From NCBI GenBank assembly GCA_905221605.1, contig CAJNDS010001046.1, forward strand, positions 123,501-187,500: a stretch of 64,000 bases of DNA, read 5' to 3'. Below the pieces are notes generated by a model that did no database searches, had not been told where the DNA came from, and worked only from the letters and a program-made list of their open reading frames with translations. Of the stretch, positions 1 through 12,111 are shown one piece after another; the first letter of the stretch is position 1; each line of letters opens with the position of its first letter. Position numbers and translations under genes: made by a program. The stretch comes from Symbiodinium natans. Taxonomy: Eukaryota; Sar; Dinophyceae; Suessiales; Symbiodiniaceae.

Positions 1-249
1 ATCTGATCTTTCGCACGAGAGCATGACGCGGCGTTTAGCCTGAGGCCATGTAGGGTTTAGGGTTTAGGGTTTAGGGTTTAGGGTTTAGGGCTTAGGGCTT
101 AGGGCGTAGGAAGTAGGGCTGAGGACTTAGGGCTGAGGGCTTGGGGCTCAGGGGGAGACCTGCGTGCAATCACAAAGCACCAGTCTGAGCCGTGGACGTC
201 TGCATCTGCCGCTTCCAAAGAAACTTGCGGGCACACTTCTGCAGCCTTG

Positions 250-517
250 AAAGGGTTTAGGGTTTAGGGTTTAGGGTTTAGGGTTCAGGGTTTAGGGTTT
301 AGGGTTTAGGGTTTAGGGTTTAGGGTTTAGGGTTTAGGGTTTAGGGTTTAGGGTTTAGGGTTTAGGGTTTAGGGTTTAGGGTTTAGGGTTTAGGGTTTAG
401 GGTTTAGGGTTTAGGGTTTAGGGTTTAGGGTTTAGGGTTTAGGGTTTAGGGTTTAGGGTTTAGGGTTTAGGGTTTAGGGTTTAGGGTTTAGGGTTTAGGG
501 TTTAGGGTTTAGGGTTT
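250..517 (+). repeat. Longest near-perfect TTTAGGG array at the left edge
   Basis: About 38 almost identical TTTAGGG units with one TTCAGGG variant. The G-rich strand reads rightward, into the window. A chromosome end on the left would show CCCTAAA on this strand, so the array is interstitial or inverted and is not a left telomere. Other long, clean arrays lie at 24,668-24,777, 26,078-26,172 and 43,797-43,945. Confidence 0.95.
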
Positions 518-1621
518 AGTTGGGCTTACTTAGGTTTAGTGTTATTTCGGGCTTGGGGGGTTCGCCCAAACTCGGGCTCTTTTTTTGGGGTTTCCTGCTT
601 GACTTGTAAGTGGAGGGGGTTTAGGGTTAAACTAGGGCTCAAAAATTTCAGGGCTCCGGCAGTCTAATGTTTAGGGGTTCCCTGACTTAGCACAGCTTCA
701 GCGACATGGTCCGGCTGGGCAGGCATGGCCCTCGAGATGAAAAGAGCGGGGAAGGACATTTCAAGGCAGACAGATCTCCAAAACCCTAAACCCTAAACCC
801 TAAACCTAAACCCTAAACCCTAAAGCCCCAACTCAAGCCCTAAGCTGTACAGCCTTCAGAGCCCTCAAACCCTTCAAACACCCGTCAAACACCTGTCAAG
901 AACACTCTGAAAACACTTCGAACCTATCATGAACCCCGCAACCTAGACCTTAAACCTAAACAGCAGGTCGAACCCGCCCTTTCGGCGCTGGCATGGAAGA
1001 CCCAAGGCAAGTCTGATACGGTTTAAGGTTCGGGATTAGGGTTTTAGGGTTTAGGGTTTAGGGTTTAGGGTTTAGGGTTTAGGGTTTAGGGTTTTAGGGC
1101 TTAGGGTGCAGGGTTTAGGGTTCAGGGTCCTTCAAACCTCAGCATCCGACAGGATGGCGCTGTTGTCCTTCAGCTTCTTGAGCTGCTCCTTGCGTGCCAG
1201 GGGGGTGGTTGGGGGGTGGGGTAGGGGGGTTTGGGGGGGGGGGGGGGGTTGGGGCTTTGGGGCCTGGGGGCTTGGGGGCTTGGGGGCTTGGGGGCTTGGG
1301 GGCTTGGGGGCTTGGCGGCTTGGCGGCTTGGCGGCTTTGGGGCTTTGGGATGTTGGAGTTTGTGGTTTTGGAGTTTCGGACTTACTTGCAGGGTTTAGGC
1401 TGAAGAGTTTTTAGGGGGCGGTTTGTGTTGTTTAGAGCTTCTGGACATTGGGGGAGCGCCTGCCTTGGACGACCGCGCTTTGTAAACCTGGGCTGCAGAG
1501 ACGATGGGTTCACCCTAAAACCCTACAAGCCCCTAAACCCCGAAACCCCAAAACTCCCCACAAAACCCCAAGACCCACAAAAACTCTATATACACCCATA
1601 CAAACCCTACATCTCGGCCTT

Positions 1622-1718
1622 GGGATGTTCCCCCTTTTCCTCGCAGCCCTTAATAGGGATTCTAGTACCCCCGATTATAATCCCTGTTAAGGACTGCTAG
1701 TATAAGGGGGAACATCCC
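1622..1718. mobile_element. Palindromic MITE-like element, copy 1
   Basis: The left end begins GGGATGTTCCCCC and the right end finishes GGGGGAACATCCC. Inside, the halves carry AGCCCTTAATAGGGATT and its near complement, so almost the whole 97 bp can fold into one hairpin. The same element recurs at 6,886, 15,588, 25,922, 34,419, 48,114 and 57,067. It has no coding capacity, so if mobile it would be a non-autonomous foldback element. Confidence 0.85.
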
Positions 1719-3983
1719 CAATCTCTGCCCATCTCAGCCCTACACCCGGGATTTCCTCGGGGCTCAGGACCTGAGGAGAGGGGAGAACATCCAGGGCACC
1801 CTTTGAGCCGTAAGTCCCTCGACCGGCCTAGGAAAGCAATCCCCAAAAACAAGCCAGCCCCCCCCAACAAGCCCTAGAGCCCCTAAAAGCCCTAAATCCA
1901 CCAAAACTGGAACCCTAAAGCCCTAAATCCACCAAAACTAGAACCCTAAAGCCCTAAATACACCAAAACTAGGACTAGAACCCTGAAGCCTTCAATCCAC
2001 CAAAACTAGAACCCTACAGCCGTAAATCCAAAAAGCGCACATCCCGATTTCTGGGCTCTTGGCCCTCCAGCCGCCCTGTATGGCGAAGGCGGCACCTAGA
2101 ACTGGAAGCCATCGTTTACATGGCTCGCGGTTTCTTTATATATATATATATGTGTGTATATATATGTATATTTTTTTTGGAGGCGGGGTTTAGGATTTCG
2201 GGTTTAGTGTTTAGGGTGTAGGGTATGGGGGGAATTGTCCAAGGGCGAATAGAAGGACTCATGACGTTACGGTTTCTTGGGCCGGGGGGGGTTCATTCTA
2301 GTCACCATCTTTCGATTATCACTTCCATCATTAGCCTGTATTCTTCATCAGAATTCACATGCAAATGAGTGAGGAAACGAACGCATGATACTAATTCTCT
2401 AAATCTTTTCTTGGGGTCGTATTAATCTCGTCTGTTCATGAGCCTTCTTGTAGATTTTCCGTCACAATTCCTAGTAAATTATATCCAGGGTGCATTGTGT
2501 GAACAAGATTCTCTCGCTCATGTCTTTCCGTGAAGTCTATAATCGTACTTGTACACGGGCGTGTGAGAACTAAGAAGAAGCCCTTGAGTCCATACAAATG
2601 GAAAAACATTTTACTCTATAAGCTAAAAATTCCCAATGACAAATCCTCTAGACAAATGGAGCTGCCTGACCAGGTATGATTTTAGGGTGTCGGGTTTAGG
2701 GGACGCAGTGGGGTTTCAAGGTTTTTTTTGGGTGGGGAAGAGCGGAGGTGGGCAGGGGTGAGTGGGTTTTTGAGGTTTAGCGGTTTGGGGCCGGGTGTGT
2801 GTGGGGTGTTGAGGGTTCGGGCTTCGGACTGTGCATGCCTTGCAGCGCATGTATGGGGTGCCGGTCAGCTTTCCGGAATGGGCCATGCTGGAAACATTGC
2901 AACCCGCTGAAGTCCTGAGAACCCAAGAATGCTTTCAGGGCTTAGGGTATTCTCGGGGGACGGGGGCGGGGGGGTGGGGGGGCGGGGTTGCAGGAGCCTT
3001 CAGGCAACAGCCTCGAGACACACCCTGAAACCTAACCCCAAACTCCGAACCTTGAAATCCTAAACCCCTGAACCCTTCAAACCCGAAATCCCAAACCCTG
3101 AAGCCCGAAAAAAAAAAAGCCTTCTGTTGCTGAGCCCTGAACCCTTAACCCAAAAACCTGAACCCTAAACCCATGACCGTAAACCCGAAGCAAAACAAAC
3201 GAAACCCTAAACCCTAAACCCTAAACCCCTGAACCCCAAAACCCGACTAAGAACCTGCAAGTCCTCAGCCCGAAGGTTTAAAGCCCTAAAAATATGAAGC
3301 CCCAAAGTCCGCAAGCACTAAACCCTGAAGCCCTAAACGGGTTTAGGGTTTTAGGGTTTAGGGTTTAGGGTTTAGGGTTTAGGGCTTAGGGCTTGGGGCT
3401 TAGGACTTAGGATGAGGCTGGGAACAAAGTGCTAAACAAGGGCGGGCATGTCGTGAAAATCATGAAGCGCAAGATAAGAAGGCAAAGGTTTAGGGTTGGG
3501 GGGTTTGACTCATCAATTCCAAGACTCTAAACCCTAAACCCCAAATTCTAAACCCCAAACCCCAAACCCCAAACCCTAAACCCCAAACACGAAACCCTAA
3601 ACCCTCAACCCCAAGCCCGAAAGAGTTGCGGATCTTGAGGATGAAAAAATTGGGGGTGTGTCGGGACTGGCCATCATACACCCTGGATCCCCTAAACCCT
3701 AACCCCTACCCCCCAAACCCGTAAACCCGAAACCCAAGACCCTAATTAAGTCATAAACCATAAACCCAAGACCCTAAAGCCTACAAGCCCCGCAATGGAC
3801 TGGCGCGCTGAACAGGTGTGTCCATGGTCCATTGTAGGTAAGAAAACCCTCAACCCTCAACCCCAAACCCCAAACCCTAAACCCTAAACCCTAAGCCCCA
3901 AACCCTAAACCCTAAACCCCAAACCCTAAACCCGAACCCCAAACCCGTAAAACCCTCAGCCACACGCTGGGAACTCGGGCTGC

Positions 3984-6900
3984 AGTAGGCCGACTTGGCA
4001 TAGAGCTGCCGCAGCCTGGGGGCGGCTGCATCTTAACGGTGTGGGGTTTAGGGTTTAGGGTGTAGGGTGTAGGGTGTGGGGTTTAGGGTTTAGGGTTTAG
4101 GGTTTAGGGTTTGGGGTTTGGGGTTTAGGGTTTAGGGTTTAGGGTTTAGGGTTTAGGGTTTAATGTTTAGGGTCTACGGTCTAGGGTTTAGGGTTTCCCT
4201 AAACCCTACACCCTAAACCTTCAACCCTGGACCAAAGGCTCAACCTTAGACCTCAAAACCCGAAGGCCAAACCTTTAACTTAAACACTCTCTAAGCCTTC
4301 CAGCACCTCACAGTAGCTCCCAAGCTTGACCAATAACAGCCCAAACCCTGAACCCTGAGTCCTCAACCCCAAACCCTAAACCCTAGACCCTAAACCCTTG
4401 AATCCTACACCCTGCTCGTTGTAGTCTTAAAAAGCCAAGCCCTTCTTATCCCGGGGCTCTTCTCTAACCAACCCTTTGCAAGGGGTGAGGGTTCAGGGTT
4501 TAGTAAAGGTCTTGATAAGCTTCCCAGGCAACTTGTTGCGAAAACAAAAGCGGTTTTAGGACTGCAAAGTGTATAGGACTGAGGGTGAGTAGTTCTTTTC
4601 TCTCAGGGTTGGGAATTGAAGGGTTGAAGGCTTCAGCGTTTCAGCTGCTGCGCCATCCCTTTACCATACTCTCCCGCCTAAGCCCTAAACCTAAACCCTT
4701 AAACACTTGTGTCAAACTTATGAACCCTAAGCCCTAAACCGTAAACCTGAACCCTCAAAACGACCTAAACCCCTAAACCCTAAGCCCTGAACCCTAAACC
4801 TTGAACCCCTGAACCCTGAACTCTAAGCCCTGAACCCAAAATCCCTACGGCGACGGCCACCCGGACCCGCAACAAAATCTTGAGGTCGGCGCTCATCCGC
4901 AGCCTGCAAAGTTGGCAAGCCGTCTTTTCGGGCGTTTTGGGGCTTTAGGGTTCTGGGATTTTAGGATTTTGGGGTTGGGGTTGAGGGTTTGAGGGTTGCG
5001 GGTTGTAGGGTTGAGGGTGTTTCGCTTTAACGTTTCGGGCTTAAGGCTTGCAAGTGGAAAAAGGCTCCCCAAGACAAGTTTTCGCACCCTAAGCCCTAAA
5101 CCCTAAACCCCAAACCCCAAACCCCAAACCCCAGACCCTAGACCCCAAACCCTAAACCCTAAACCCTAAACCCCAAACCCCAAACCTTACACCCTAAACC
5201 CTGAACCCCTCAAGCTCGCCTCCTTGAGCAGAGCTTGCGGGGAGAGGGGTCTCGACTCAGGCTTCTCGCGGAAGAGGATGGCGCTGGCCTCTCGCGTTTC
5301 AAGGGGGTTTGGGGTTTAGGGTTTAGGGTTCAGGGTTTAGGGTTTAGGGTTTAGGGTTTAGGGTTTAGGGTTTAGGGTTTAGGGTGGGAGGGAGGCAGCA
5401 GAGTTTGGGGATTTAGAGGTTTTAGGGTTTGGGCCTGAGCTTTAGGGCGGACTGCCAAAGCACAGCACCCCACGTAATGGCCAGAAGCCCCAAGATGAGC
5501 CAAGATTCTATAGGATATATGGGGGGGGGGGGGGGGGGGTCCTACATTAGGGGATACCTTATTGGGGTCCTTATTGTCAAGGAATTCTACAATTTGGGGG
5601 TATTCGGGGTCCCCTATCTTCGTACGCCCCATGTTGCTCTGTGGGATGAGTGAAATAGGGATTGATTGTTTCTTTTTGGTGGGTGGGGAGTGTCTAGGCA
5701 CATGCAGGGTTGCCCCGAACCCTCAACCCCAAACCTTAAGCCCTAAACCTTAAACCATAAACCTTAACCGTAAACTCTAAACCTTTCAAGGGCCCGCAAA
5801 AGCCCCAAAACCAACTTTAGGTGCGGGCCTTCCACACGAACTTCAGACTTCCGCACGCTAATTACAAGAAGCAAGGCCGTTAACTCAAAACCCTAAAACC
5901 CTAAGACTCTAAAGCCCTAAATCCCAAAAACCTTGAAACCCTAAAACCCTAAAACCCTAAACCCTACATCCCGGAAAAAATTCAAAACCCTAAACCCTAA
6001 TCCTAACCCCTACAGACCAAAGCCCTGAAACCCTAAACCCCTAAACCTTAACGCAGCCTCGCTGTTGGCCGCAAATCGCTTGAAGCTATCATAGCCGACC
6101 AAGCTCGAGTGGGTCTTCGTTCGGAGTTGCCTCGCGAGCAGATTTACCGATGGTTTCGTTGAGGGTTTAGGGTTTAGGGTTCAAGGCGCAGGGTTTTGGG
6201 TTCAGGGTTAGGGTTTAGGGTTTAGGGTTTAGGGTACAGGGTTTTGGGTTTTGGGTTTTGGGTTTTGGGTTTAGGGTGTAGGGTTTAGGGTTTAGGCTTT
6301 GGGGTTCAGGACTTGGGGTTTACGGTTTATGGGGTTTAGGCGATGCCTGAGCAACTTCCGTGTCGGCGTGGCAAAGCCACCGAGAAGCCCGAGCGTGCAA
6401 ACAAACGACACTAGTCTAACGCCAGGGCTTTGTACGATGCACCAAGACAACCAATCAGAACCCTAACGCGGGGGGGCGGGGGCGGGGGGGCATCCACACA
6501 TCTTAGACCCTAAACGCTAAACCTTAAACCCTAAACCCTAACCCCTAAACCCTAAACCCTAAAGGGTTTTCACAACACCTGAGCCCGTGGCTTCTTGGCA
6601 TTGAACTCCTTCTTGGCATTGACCTCCTGCTTTTCTGCATCAGGCTTCCAACCGAACTGCTTGGAGTCGATGTGCTCCTTTCAAGAGGGTTTAGGGTTTA
6701 GGGCTTGGGGTTTGGGGTTTGGGGTTTGGGGTTTGGGGTTTGGGGTTTGGGGTTTGGGGTTTGGGGTTTGGGGTTTAGGGTTTAGGGTTTAGGAGCTGGT
6801 ACATGACCAAAAGAACACCAGATTCCAGAAAACCGCGAAGCACACAAAACCAATCCCCGAAACAAAACAGCTATACCTAGCCTTGGGGATGTTCTCCCTT

Positions 6901-7784
6901 ATGCTAACAGCCCTAAAGAAGGGATATAATAGGGGTACTAGAATCCCTCTTGTTTAAGGACTGTTAGTATAAGGGGGAACATCTCAACCTCAAACTCTAA
7001 ACCCTAAACCCTGAACCCTATAAAACCTCCAGCCCGATTTCAGGAACCCGCAACAAGGAGCTGGGAAGGAACCGTGGTTTAGGGCTTCGGCTGAGGCTTT
7101 AGGGTTGAGGGTACCAGGGGCAATGGTGAAATTTAGGAGTCTTCCTCGCTTTGGGTTTTGGGTTTAAGGCTCAGGGTGCGGGTCTCGTGGTTTTCGGGGT
7201 TAGGGTTTAGGGCTTAAGCTTTAGGGCTTAGGGCTTCGGGTTTAGAATTCAGGGTTCTCGGTACCAGCTTCACTCCACACCGCGGCTCCTCATCCGTCAG
7301 CACGCGCAAATCCAAGGCGACCAGGGACCCCGCAATGTTCAGAACGTAGGACTGGGGCAAGCGCAACCACCAAAGCGACCCTAAACCCCATAAACCCACA
7401 AGCCCTAAACCCTAGACCCTTAAACCCTAACGCCACAAACCCTGGACCCAAGATAACCTAAACCAAAATACCCTAAACCCAAGAACCCTAAACCCATACA
7501 CCCTATATAAACCCATGAACCCTAAACCCATGCACCCGAGACCCTAAACCTAAAAAAACTGAGCCCAAGAACCCTAAAAACTCATACACCCTATAGAAAC
7601 CTATACACCCTAAACCCCGAAACCCTAAACCCAAGAACCTAGCCCTAAACCCTAAACCCTAAACCCATACACCCCAGAGGGAGCTTTGGGTCTGCTGGCT
7701 CTTGGCGATAAGACTCATGGGCCTGCGCAGGATTGCCGCCCTTCGGGTTTAGGGTTGAGGGTTGAGGGTTGAGAGTTTATGAGT

Positions 7785-7844
<60 letters not shown>

Positions 7845-9008
7845 GGCTGAGAGAGTTGTGCCTTGACAGCTTTACGGCTGCAAACTTCAGCCCAACAACC
7901 TTTCTTGATGGCCGGGGTCCATGTGGATGGCTGCAAGAAAGGACCACGCGTTTCGGCACACCCGGCAACTCAGCTCCCAGAAATGAGAGTTTAGAGCAAC
8001 CTTCTCGAATTTACCCCTAAACCCTAAACCCTAAACCCTAAGCCCTCAACCCTAAACCCTAAACCCCATGGGGCTATGCCCCGATCTTGCCACCCCTCCC
8101 CTCCCCCCCCCCACCCGTCAACCTGGTACTCCGGCTGGCTGGTGATCGGGTTCCTCGCTTCTTCTGCTGGTTTCGGGTTTAGCGATTCGCGCTGCGGGCT
8201 CAACATCGGGCTTGTTAAGGGTTCATAATCAACCCTAAACTCTAAACCCTAAACCCTAAACCCTCAACCCTAAACCCTAACCCTAAACCCTAAACCCCAA
8301 ACCCCAAACCCTAAACCCTAAACCCCAAGGCTTCAAGGGTTTAGGATCTCAGGTCCATACTTGGGGTGTGGGATTCTGGGTTCTTGTTAAGCAACGCAAG
8401 ATAAGTCAGCAAAACAGGGTCCTACATTCTCTATATGACATAACCATATTGATTAGAATAACTTGAAACTTACTTAATCTCCTTGATGCGAACCCAGCAT
8501 TGCTGGGGCTTCTAGAAGTGCGGAACCTTGGCACTTGAGTGTAGGCTTTCGGGTGTGGACTGGGGTTAAGTAGCGCCCCACGACCTAAAACCCGAAGCGC
8601 AGCTCGGAAAGGGGTGGTTGCGACATGCGAGCCAGCTTCCCCCAGATGACAAATCTTGTAGCCCTAAACCCGAAACCCTCAACCCGACAACCCTAAACCC
8701 AAACCCCCAAACCCTAAAAGCATTTAGGGCTCAGGGGTTCATGTTGCGGGGATGTTGGGGCTTTAGGGCTTGAGAAGATGCAGCTTGAGGTGTTCATGAA
8801 GCTCCAGCAAGTTCGGATCTAGAAAACTCGATCCCTCTTCCGGGGTTTAGGGTTTAGGGTTTAGAGTTTAGGGTTTTGGGTTTTTAGGGTTTAGGGCGAC
8901 AAGATTGGGTTCACAAAAGCAACGCCAAGTCACCCATAGAGCGAGAGCCACTCCAAGGCGGGGGGATAGGAGGCGCACTCCACGTCCCGCCACTTGGCCA
9001 AAAGGTTC
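3984..9008 (-). CDS. Candidate multi-exon gene(s), function not recognised
   Basis: A series of minus-strand islands behaves like exons: 8934-9008 (LAKWRDVECASYPPALEWL), about 8768-8845 (SFLDPNLLELHEHLKLHLL), 8123-8163, 7862-7930 (WTPAIKKGCWAEVCSRK), 7265-7351 (SYVLNIAGSLVALDLRVL), 6579-6677 (33 codons; HIDSKQFGWKPDAEKQEV), 6058-6130 (HSSLVGYDSFKRFAANSE), 5220-5288 (ILFREKPESRPLSPQALL), 4867-4903 and 3984-4031 (APRLRQLYAKSAY). Each has AG before it and GT or GC after it. The last exons join in phase (..FAANSE, ASAILF.., ..LLKE, AADERR..). There is no paralogue here to confirm the joins, and they may belong to more than one gene. No family is recognised. Confidence 0.45.
6579..6677 (-). CDS. 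Exon of an unrecognised minus-strand gene (33 codons)
   Basis: This is one of the clearest isolated exons. An AAAG acceptor precedes GAG CAC ATC GAC, and the frame stays open through a lysine-rich peptide (QFGWKPDAEKQEV, then NAKKEFNAKKPRAQ) to CAG followed by a GTG donor. It is flanked on the left by CCCTAAA-type and on the right by TTTAGGG-type repeats, the arrangement seen around many supported exons. The product is hydrophilic. Its family is unknown. Confidence 0.55.
6886..6984. mobile_element. Palindromic MITE-like element, copy 2
   Basis: The ends GGATGTTCTCCCTTA and TAAGGGGGAACATC are inverted relative to each other. The inner halves carry AACAGCCCTAAAGAAGGGAT and AGGACTGTTAGTATAAGGG. 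This copy diverges slightly from copy 1 in the left arm. Confidence 0.85.
7748..7850 (+). repeat. (TTGAGGG)n variant block
   Basis: About 13 units of TTGAGGG, a one-base variant of the telomere-like unit, homogeneous over about 100 bp and interrupted once near 7,775. It lies directly downstream, in the gene direction, of a candidate exon at 7862-7930. Confidence 0.9.
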
Positions 9009-9284
9009 CTTTGAGGGTTTAGGGTTTCGGGGTTCGGGGTTAGGGGTTTAGGGTTTAGGGTTTAGGGTTTAGGGTTTGGGGTTTGGGGTTTAGGGTTCCC
9101 GGGTTTCGGGGTTTAGAGTCTAGGGTGTAGGCAATGGTCCGCTTCGCGTGCAGCCAAGGTAGCTCCGCGCATTGAAAACGTTGAAAGGAATCAAAGGGAT
9201 TGAGCTGTTGGGTTTCTGGGAGTCACTGTCAGAGCATCACAATGAGGCGTTGGTAGGCGATGGTGCCGGAGAAGCAAGAACATA

Positions 9285-9342
9285 TACACATATATATATA
9301 TATATGTATGTATGTATTTATATATTATATATATATATATAT
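9285..9342. repeat. AT-rich microsatellite
   Basis: TA/TG dinucleotide tract inside otherwise telomere-like DNA. Similar short AT tracts occur at 2,139-2,176, 27,600-27,620, 38,899-38,912 and 47,640-47,672. Confidence 0.85.
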
Positions 9343-10007
9343 CGTCAACCCCCACCGAGACCTACCTCTTAAACATTTTCTGCACTTTATACACACACGT
9401 CTCTCTGTAGTCTGCTTGAGACCTGCTGAAAACACCATACTTACAACTTCTGCCATCATGAATATCTTATATGCCACGGCTTTACTTGGCTGACCGTACT
9501 CCGGTTCGCGATGCTACGATACTTCAACACGAGTATCATGGTATACTATGCCCTAACCCTAAACCCGAAACCCGAAACCCGAAACCCGAAACCCTAAACC
9601 CTAAACAAACCCTAAACCCTAAACCCTAAACAAAGCCTAAACCCTAAACCCTAAACCCTAAACCCTAAACCCTAAACCCTAAACCCTAGACCCTAAACCC
9701 TAAACCCTAAACCCTAAACCCTAAACCCTAAACCCTAAACCGAAACCCGAGCTGCGGGCTGGTTCATGGCTTAGGGCTGCCGGGGTTTAGGATCGAAGGG
9801 TGCTTAGGATCGAAGGGTGCTTCGGATGGAAGGGGTTTAGGGGTTTAGGGGTTAGGGGTTTCGGGGTCTCGGGGTCTCGGGGTCTAGGGGTTTAGGGGTC
9901 TAGGGGTTCATGCAAGACGTCTGCGGACCATCCAAGCGAGAAGCACGCCAAGATGCTTAACAGGGCGACATACAGGTTTTGGGTTTTTGGGGTTTGGGTT
10001 TTTGGGG

Positions 10008-10240
10008 TTTAGGGGTTTAGGGGTTTAGGGGTTTAGGGGTTTAGGGGTTTAGGGGTTTAGGGGTTTAGGGGTTTAGGGGTTTAGGGGTTTAGGGGTTTAG
10101 GGGTTTAGGGGTTTAGGGGTTTAGGGGTTTAGGGGTTTAGGTGTTTAGGGGTTTAGGGGTTTAGGGGTTTAGGGGTTTAGGGGTTTAGGGGTTTAGGGGT
10201 TTAGGGGTTTAGGGGTTTAGGGGATTAGGGGATTAGGGGT
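10008..10240 (+). repeat. (TTTAGGGG)n octamer array
   Basis: About 29 units of TTTAGGGG, one base longer than the TTTAGGG unit. It is almost perfect apart from one GTTTAGG variant near 10,140 and two ATTAGGGG units at the right end. A pure block of this variant implies local tandem expansion from a single changed unit. Confidence 0.95.
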
Positions 10241-10384
10241 TTAGGGTTTAGGGTTTAGAGTTCAGGGCCTAAGCGTTTGGGGCTCAAGGGTGCTAATTGG
10301 GCTTTCAGGGCTTTAAGGGTCTGGGTGGAGGAATATTTTTTGTACCCTCTTTTCGCGCTTTGTGCATTTTTTGGTCTGGGGCTC

Positions 10385-10530
10385 GCCTTTGCAATAGAGA
10401 GGAAAAAGAGGTTTTCCTGTTCAACTACAAAGGAAATTGAGATTTTCCTGATTCAAATCCAAACGGAGGTTTTCCTATTCAAGTACAGAGGAAATGGAGT
10501 TGTTCCTGATTCAGTTAATTGCAAGCAAAG
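10385..10530 (+). repeat. Dispersed GAGGTTTTCC repeat, inverted relative to 28.5-29.4 kb
   Basis: Three degenerate units contain AGGTTTTCCT(A/G)TTCAA. The 17-base stretch GAGGTTTTCCTATTCAA is the exact complement of a segment repeated around 28,590-28,640. The overlapping plus-strand ORF (10,277-10,684) is explained by this repeat. Confidence 0.7.
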
Positions 10531-12111
10531 GAACTCGAAGTTAGGCTTTTTACCAAGAAGAGGAAATAGATGTTCTCCCAACAAAACACAACCGTGGGGA
10601 AGGGGGGGGGGGGGCGGGTTGGGTGGGTGTTTGGAAAGGTCCTCCTCGTTCCGAAACAATCTTGCAAAGCTTCGAAAGGAATAAACAGCGGGGGAGTTGG
10701 GGCAAGGGGGGGGGGGCCCCGCAGGTCCCGCCGCTCCCCCCATTTGCATACACAACACTCGCACGAAGGCTTAAGGATTCGCATGTTTTCTTAACGCAAG
10801 TCCTCTTTAGGGCATGCTGTTCATACCAAGCATGCTTGCAGAGGTTCAAATTTGCGCTTCTTTGTATACTTATGCAGTCTTGTTCTTTCTTTCTTCCATC
10901 GTTCTAAACCTCGAGTTAGCTATGGTTTAGGAAACCTTTGTTTGTTTCCTGCGCATTTTAAAGGGCCTTGAGGATTTACAGGGTTTGAAGGATTCTCAGG
11001 GTTTAAGGGATATGGATCTGTCCCAAAATAGGGGTTTCCCCGGATCTACCCCAAAAACCCCTATAATCCTTATCAATATGATCCCGCCAAAAAGGGTACC
11101 CCTATGTTCGGAAGCCCCACATACGGCTTTCAGGATTTGAGTGCTCTTCAGCGCCCAGGGTCTTGTGGAGCAGCAAGCTCTTGAGGTTAACTGTCCTGGC
11201 ATCGAATCTGCTTGGAGTTTCATGGTACATTTCAACCACTTATAACTGTACTTATAATTGTACTTATAACTTATCCATATTAGGGCACTTAAGGTGCTTC
11301 TAAGTGGGCTGCTATTGGTTACTAAGTACCACGAACCGGGTTCGGTCCCTGGTTATACAACCCGTATATGCACCATATGTGGCTGTTTCCGAAATCAGGG
11401 CTACCTTACTGTGGTCTTATTATAAGGGAGTCCTGCTTGGGGGTCTATTTAGACAACCCTAAACCATAAACCCTACACCCTAAACCCCCATATCGTAAGG
11501 GCCAGAGGGGGGCCATTCTAAGGGCCCATGGTTTTGTAAACTTTGACGAAAAGGCTCGACATCCTCAAGGTTTCTGGGTTTAGGGTGTAGGGTTTAGGGT
11601 CTGGGGTTTGGGGTTTAGGGGTTTTAGGGCTTTATGGGATTTTGGGGCTTGTAGGGCTTTGCGGGATTTAGGGCTTTAGGAGTTTAAGGCTTTATGGGTT
11701 TTGGGGCTTTAGGGGTTTGAGGGCTTTATGCGTTTTAGGGCTTTATGGGATTTTGGGGGCTTTGGGGTTTTAGGGCTTTAGGGGTTTTGAGGGCTTTCGG
11801 AGTTTAAGGGCTTTATGAGGGGTTCAAGGGCTTTATGGGTTTCAGGGCTTTATGGGTTTGAGGGATTATGGGTTTTTATGGTTTAGGGTTTCAGGGTGCT
11901 AGGGTTTTCGGGGCCTAAGGTTTAAGGTTTTAGGGCTTTGGGTCTAAGGTTTAAGCGTTTAGGGTTTGAGGGTTGAGGGGCTTTTGGTCCAAGGTTTAGG
12001 GCTTAGGGTTTACGGCTTCGGCTGGCCCAACTACAGAACCCTAAACCCTAAACCCTAAAAGCCGAAACGCCACCAAGCACAACAAGCCGACAAGTCACGC
12101 TCGCCTCTTAC

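Noticed and set aside
250-517. Chromosome terminus
   Set aside because: The orientation of the repeat is wrong for a left end and unique sequence precedes it.
11325-11375. tRNA-like T-arm (CCGGG TTCGGTC CCTGG)
   Set aside because: The loop lacks the invariant A, and no anticodon or acceptor stem can be assembled upstream.
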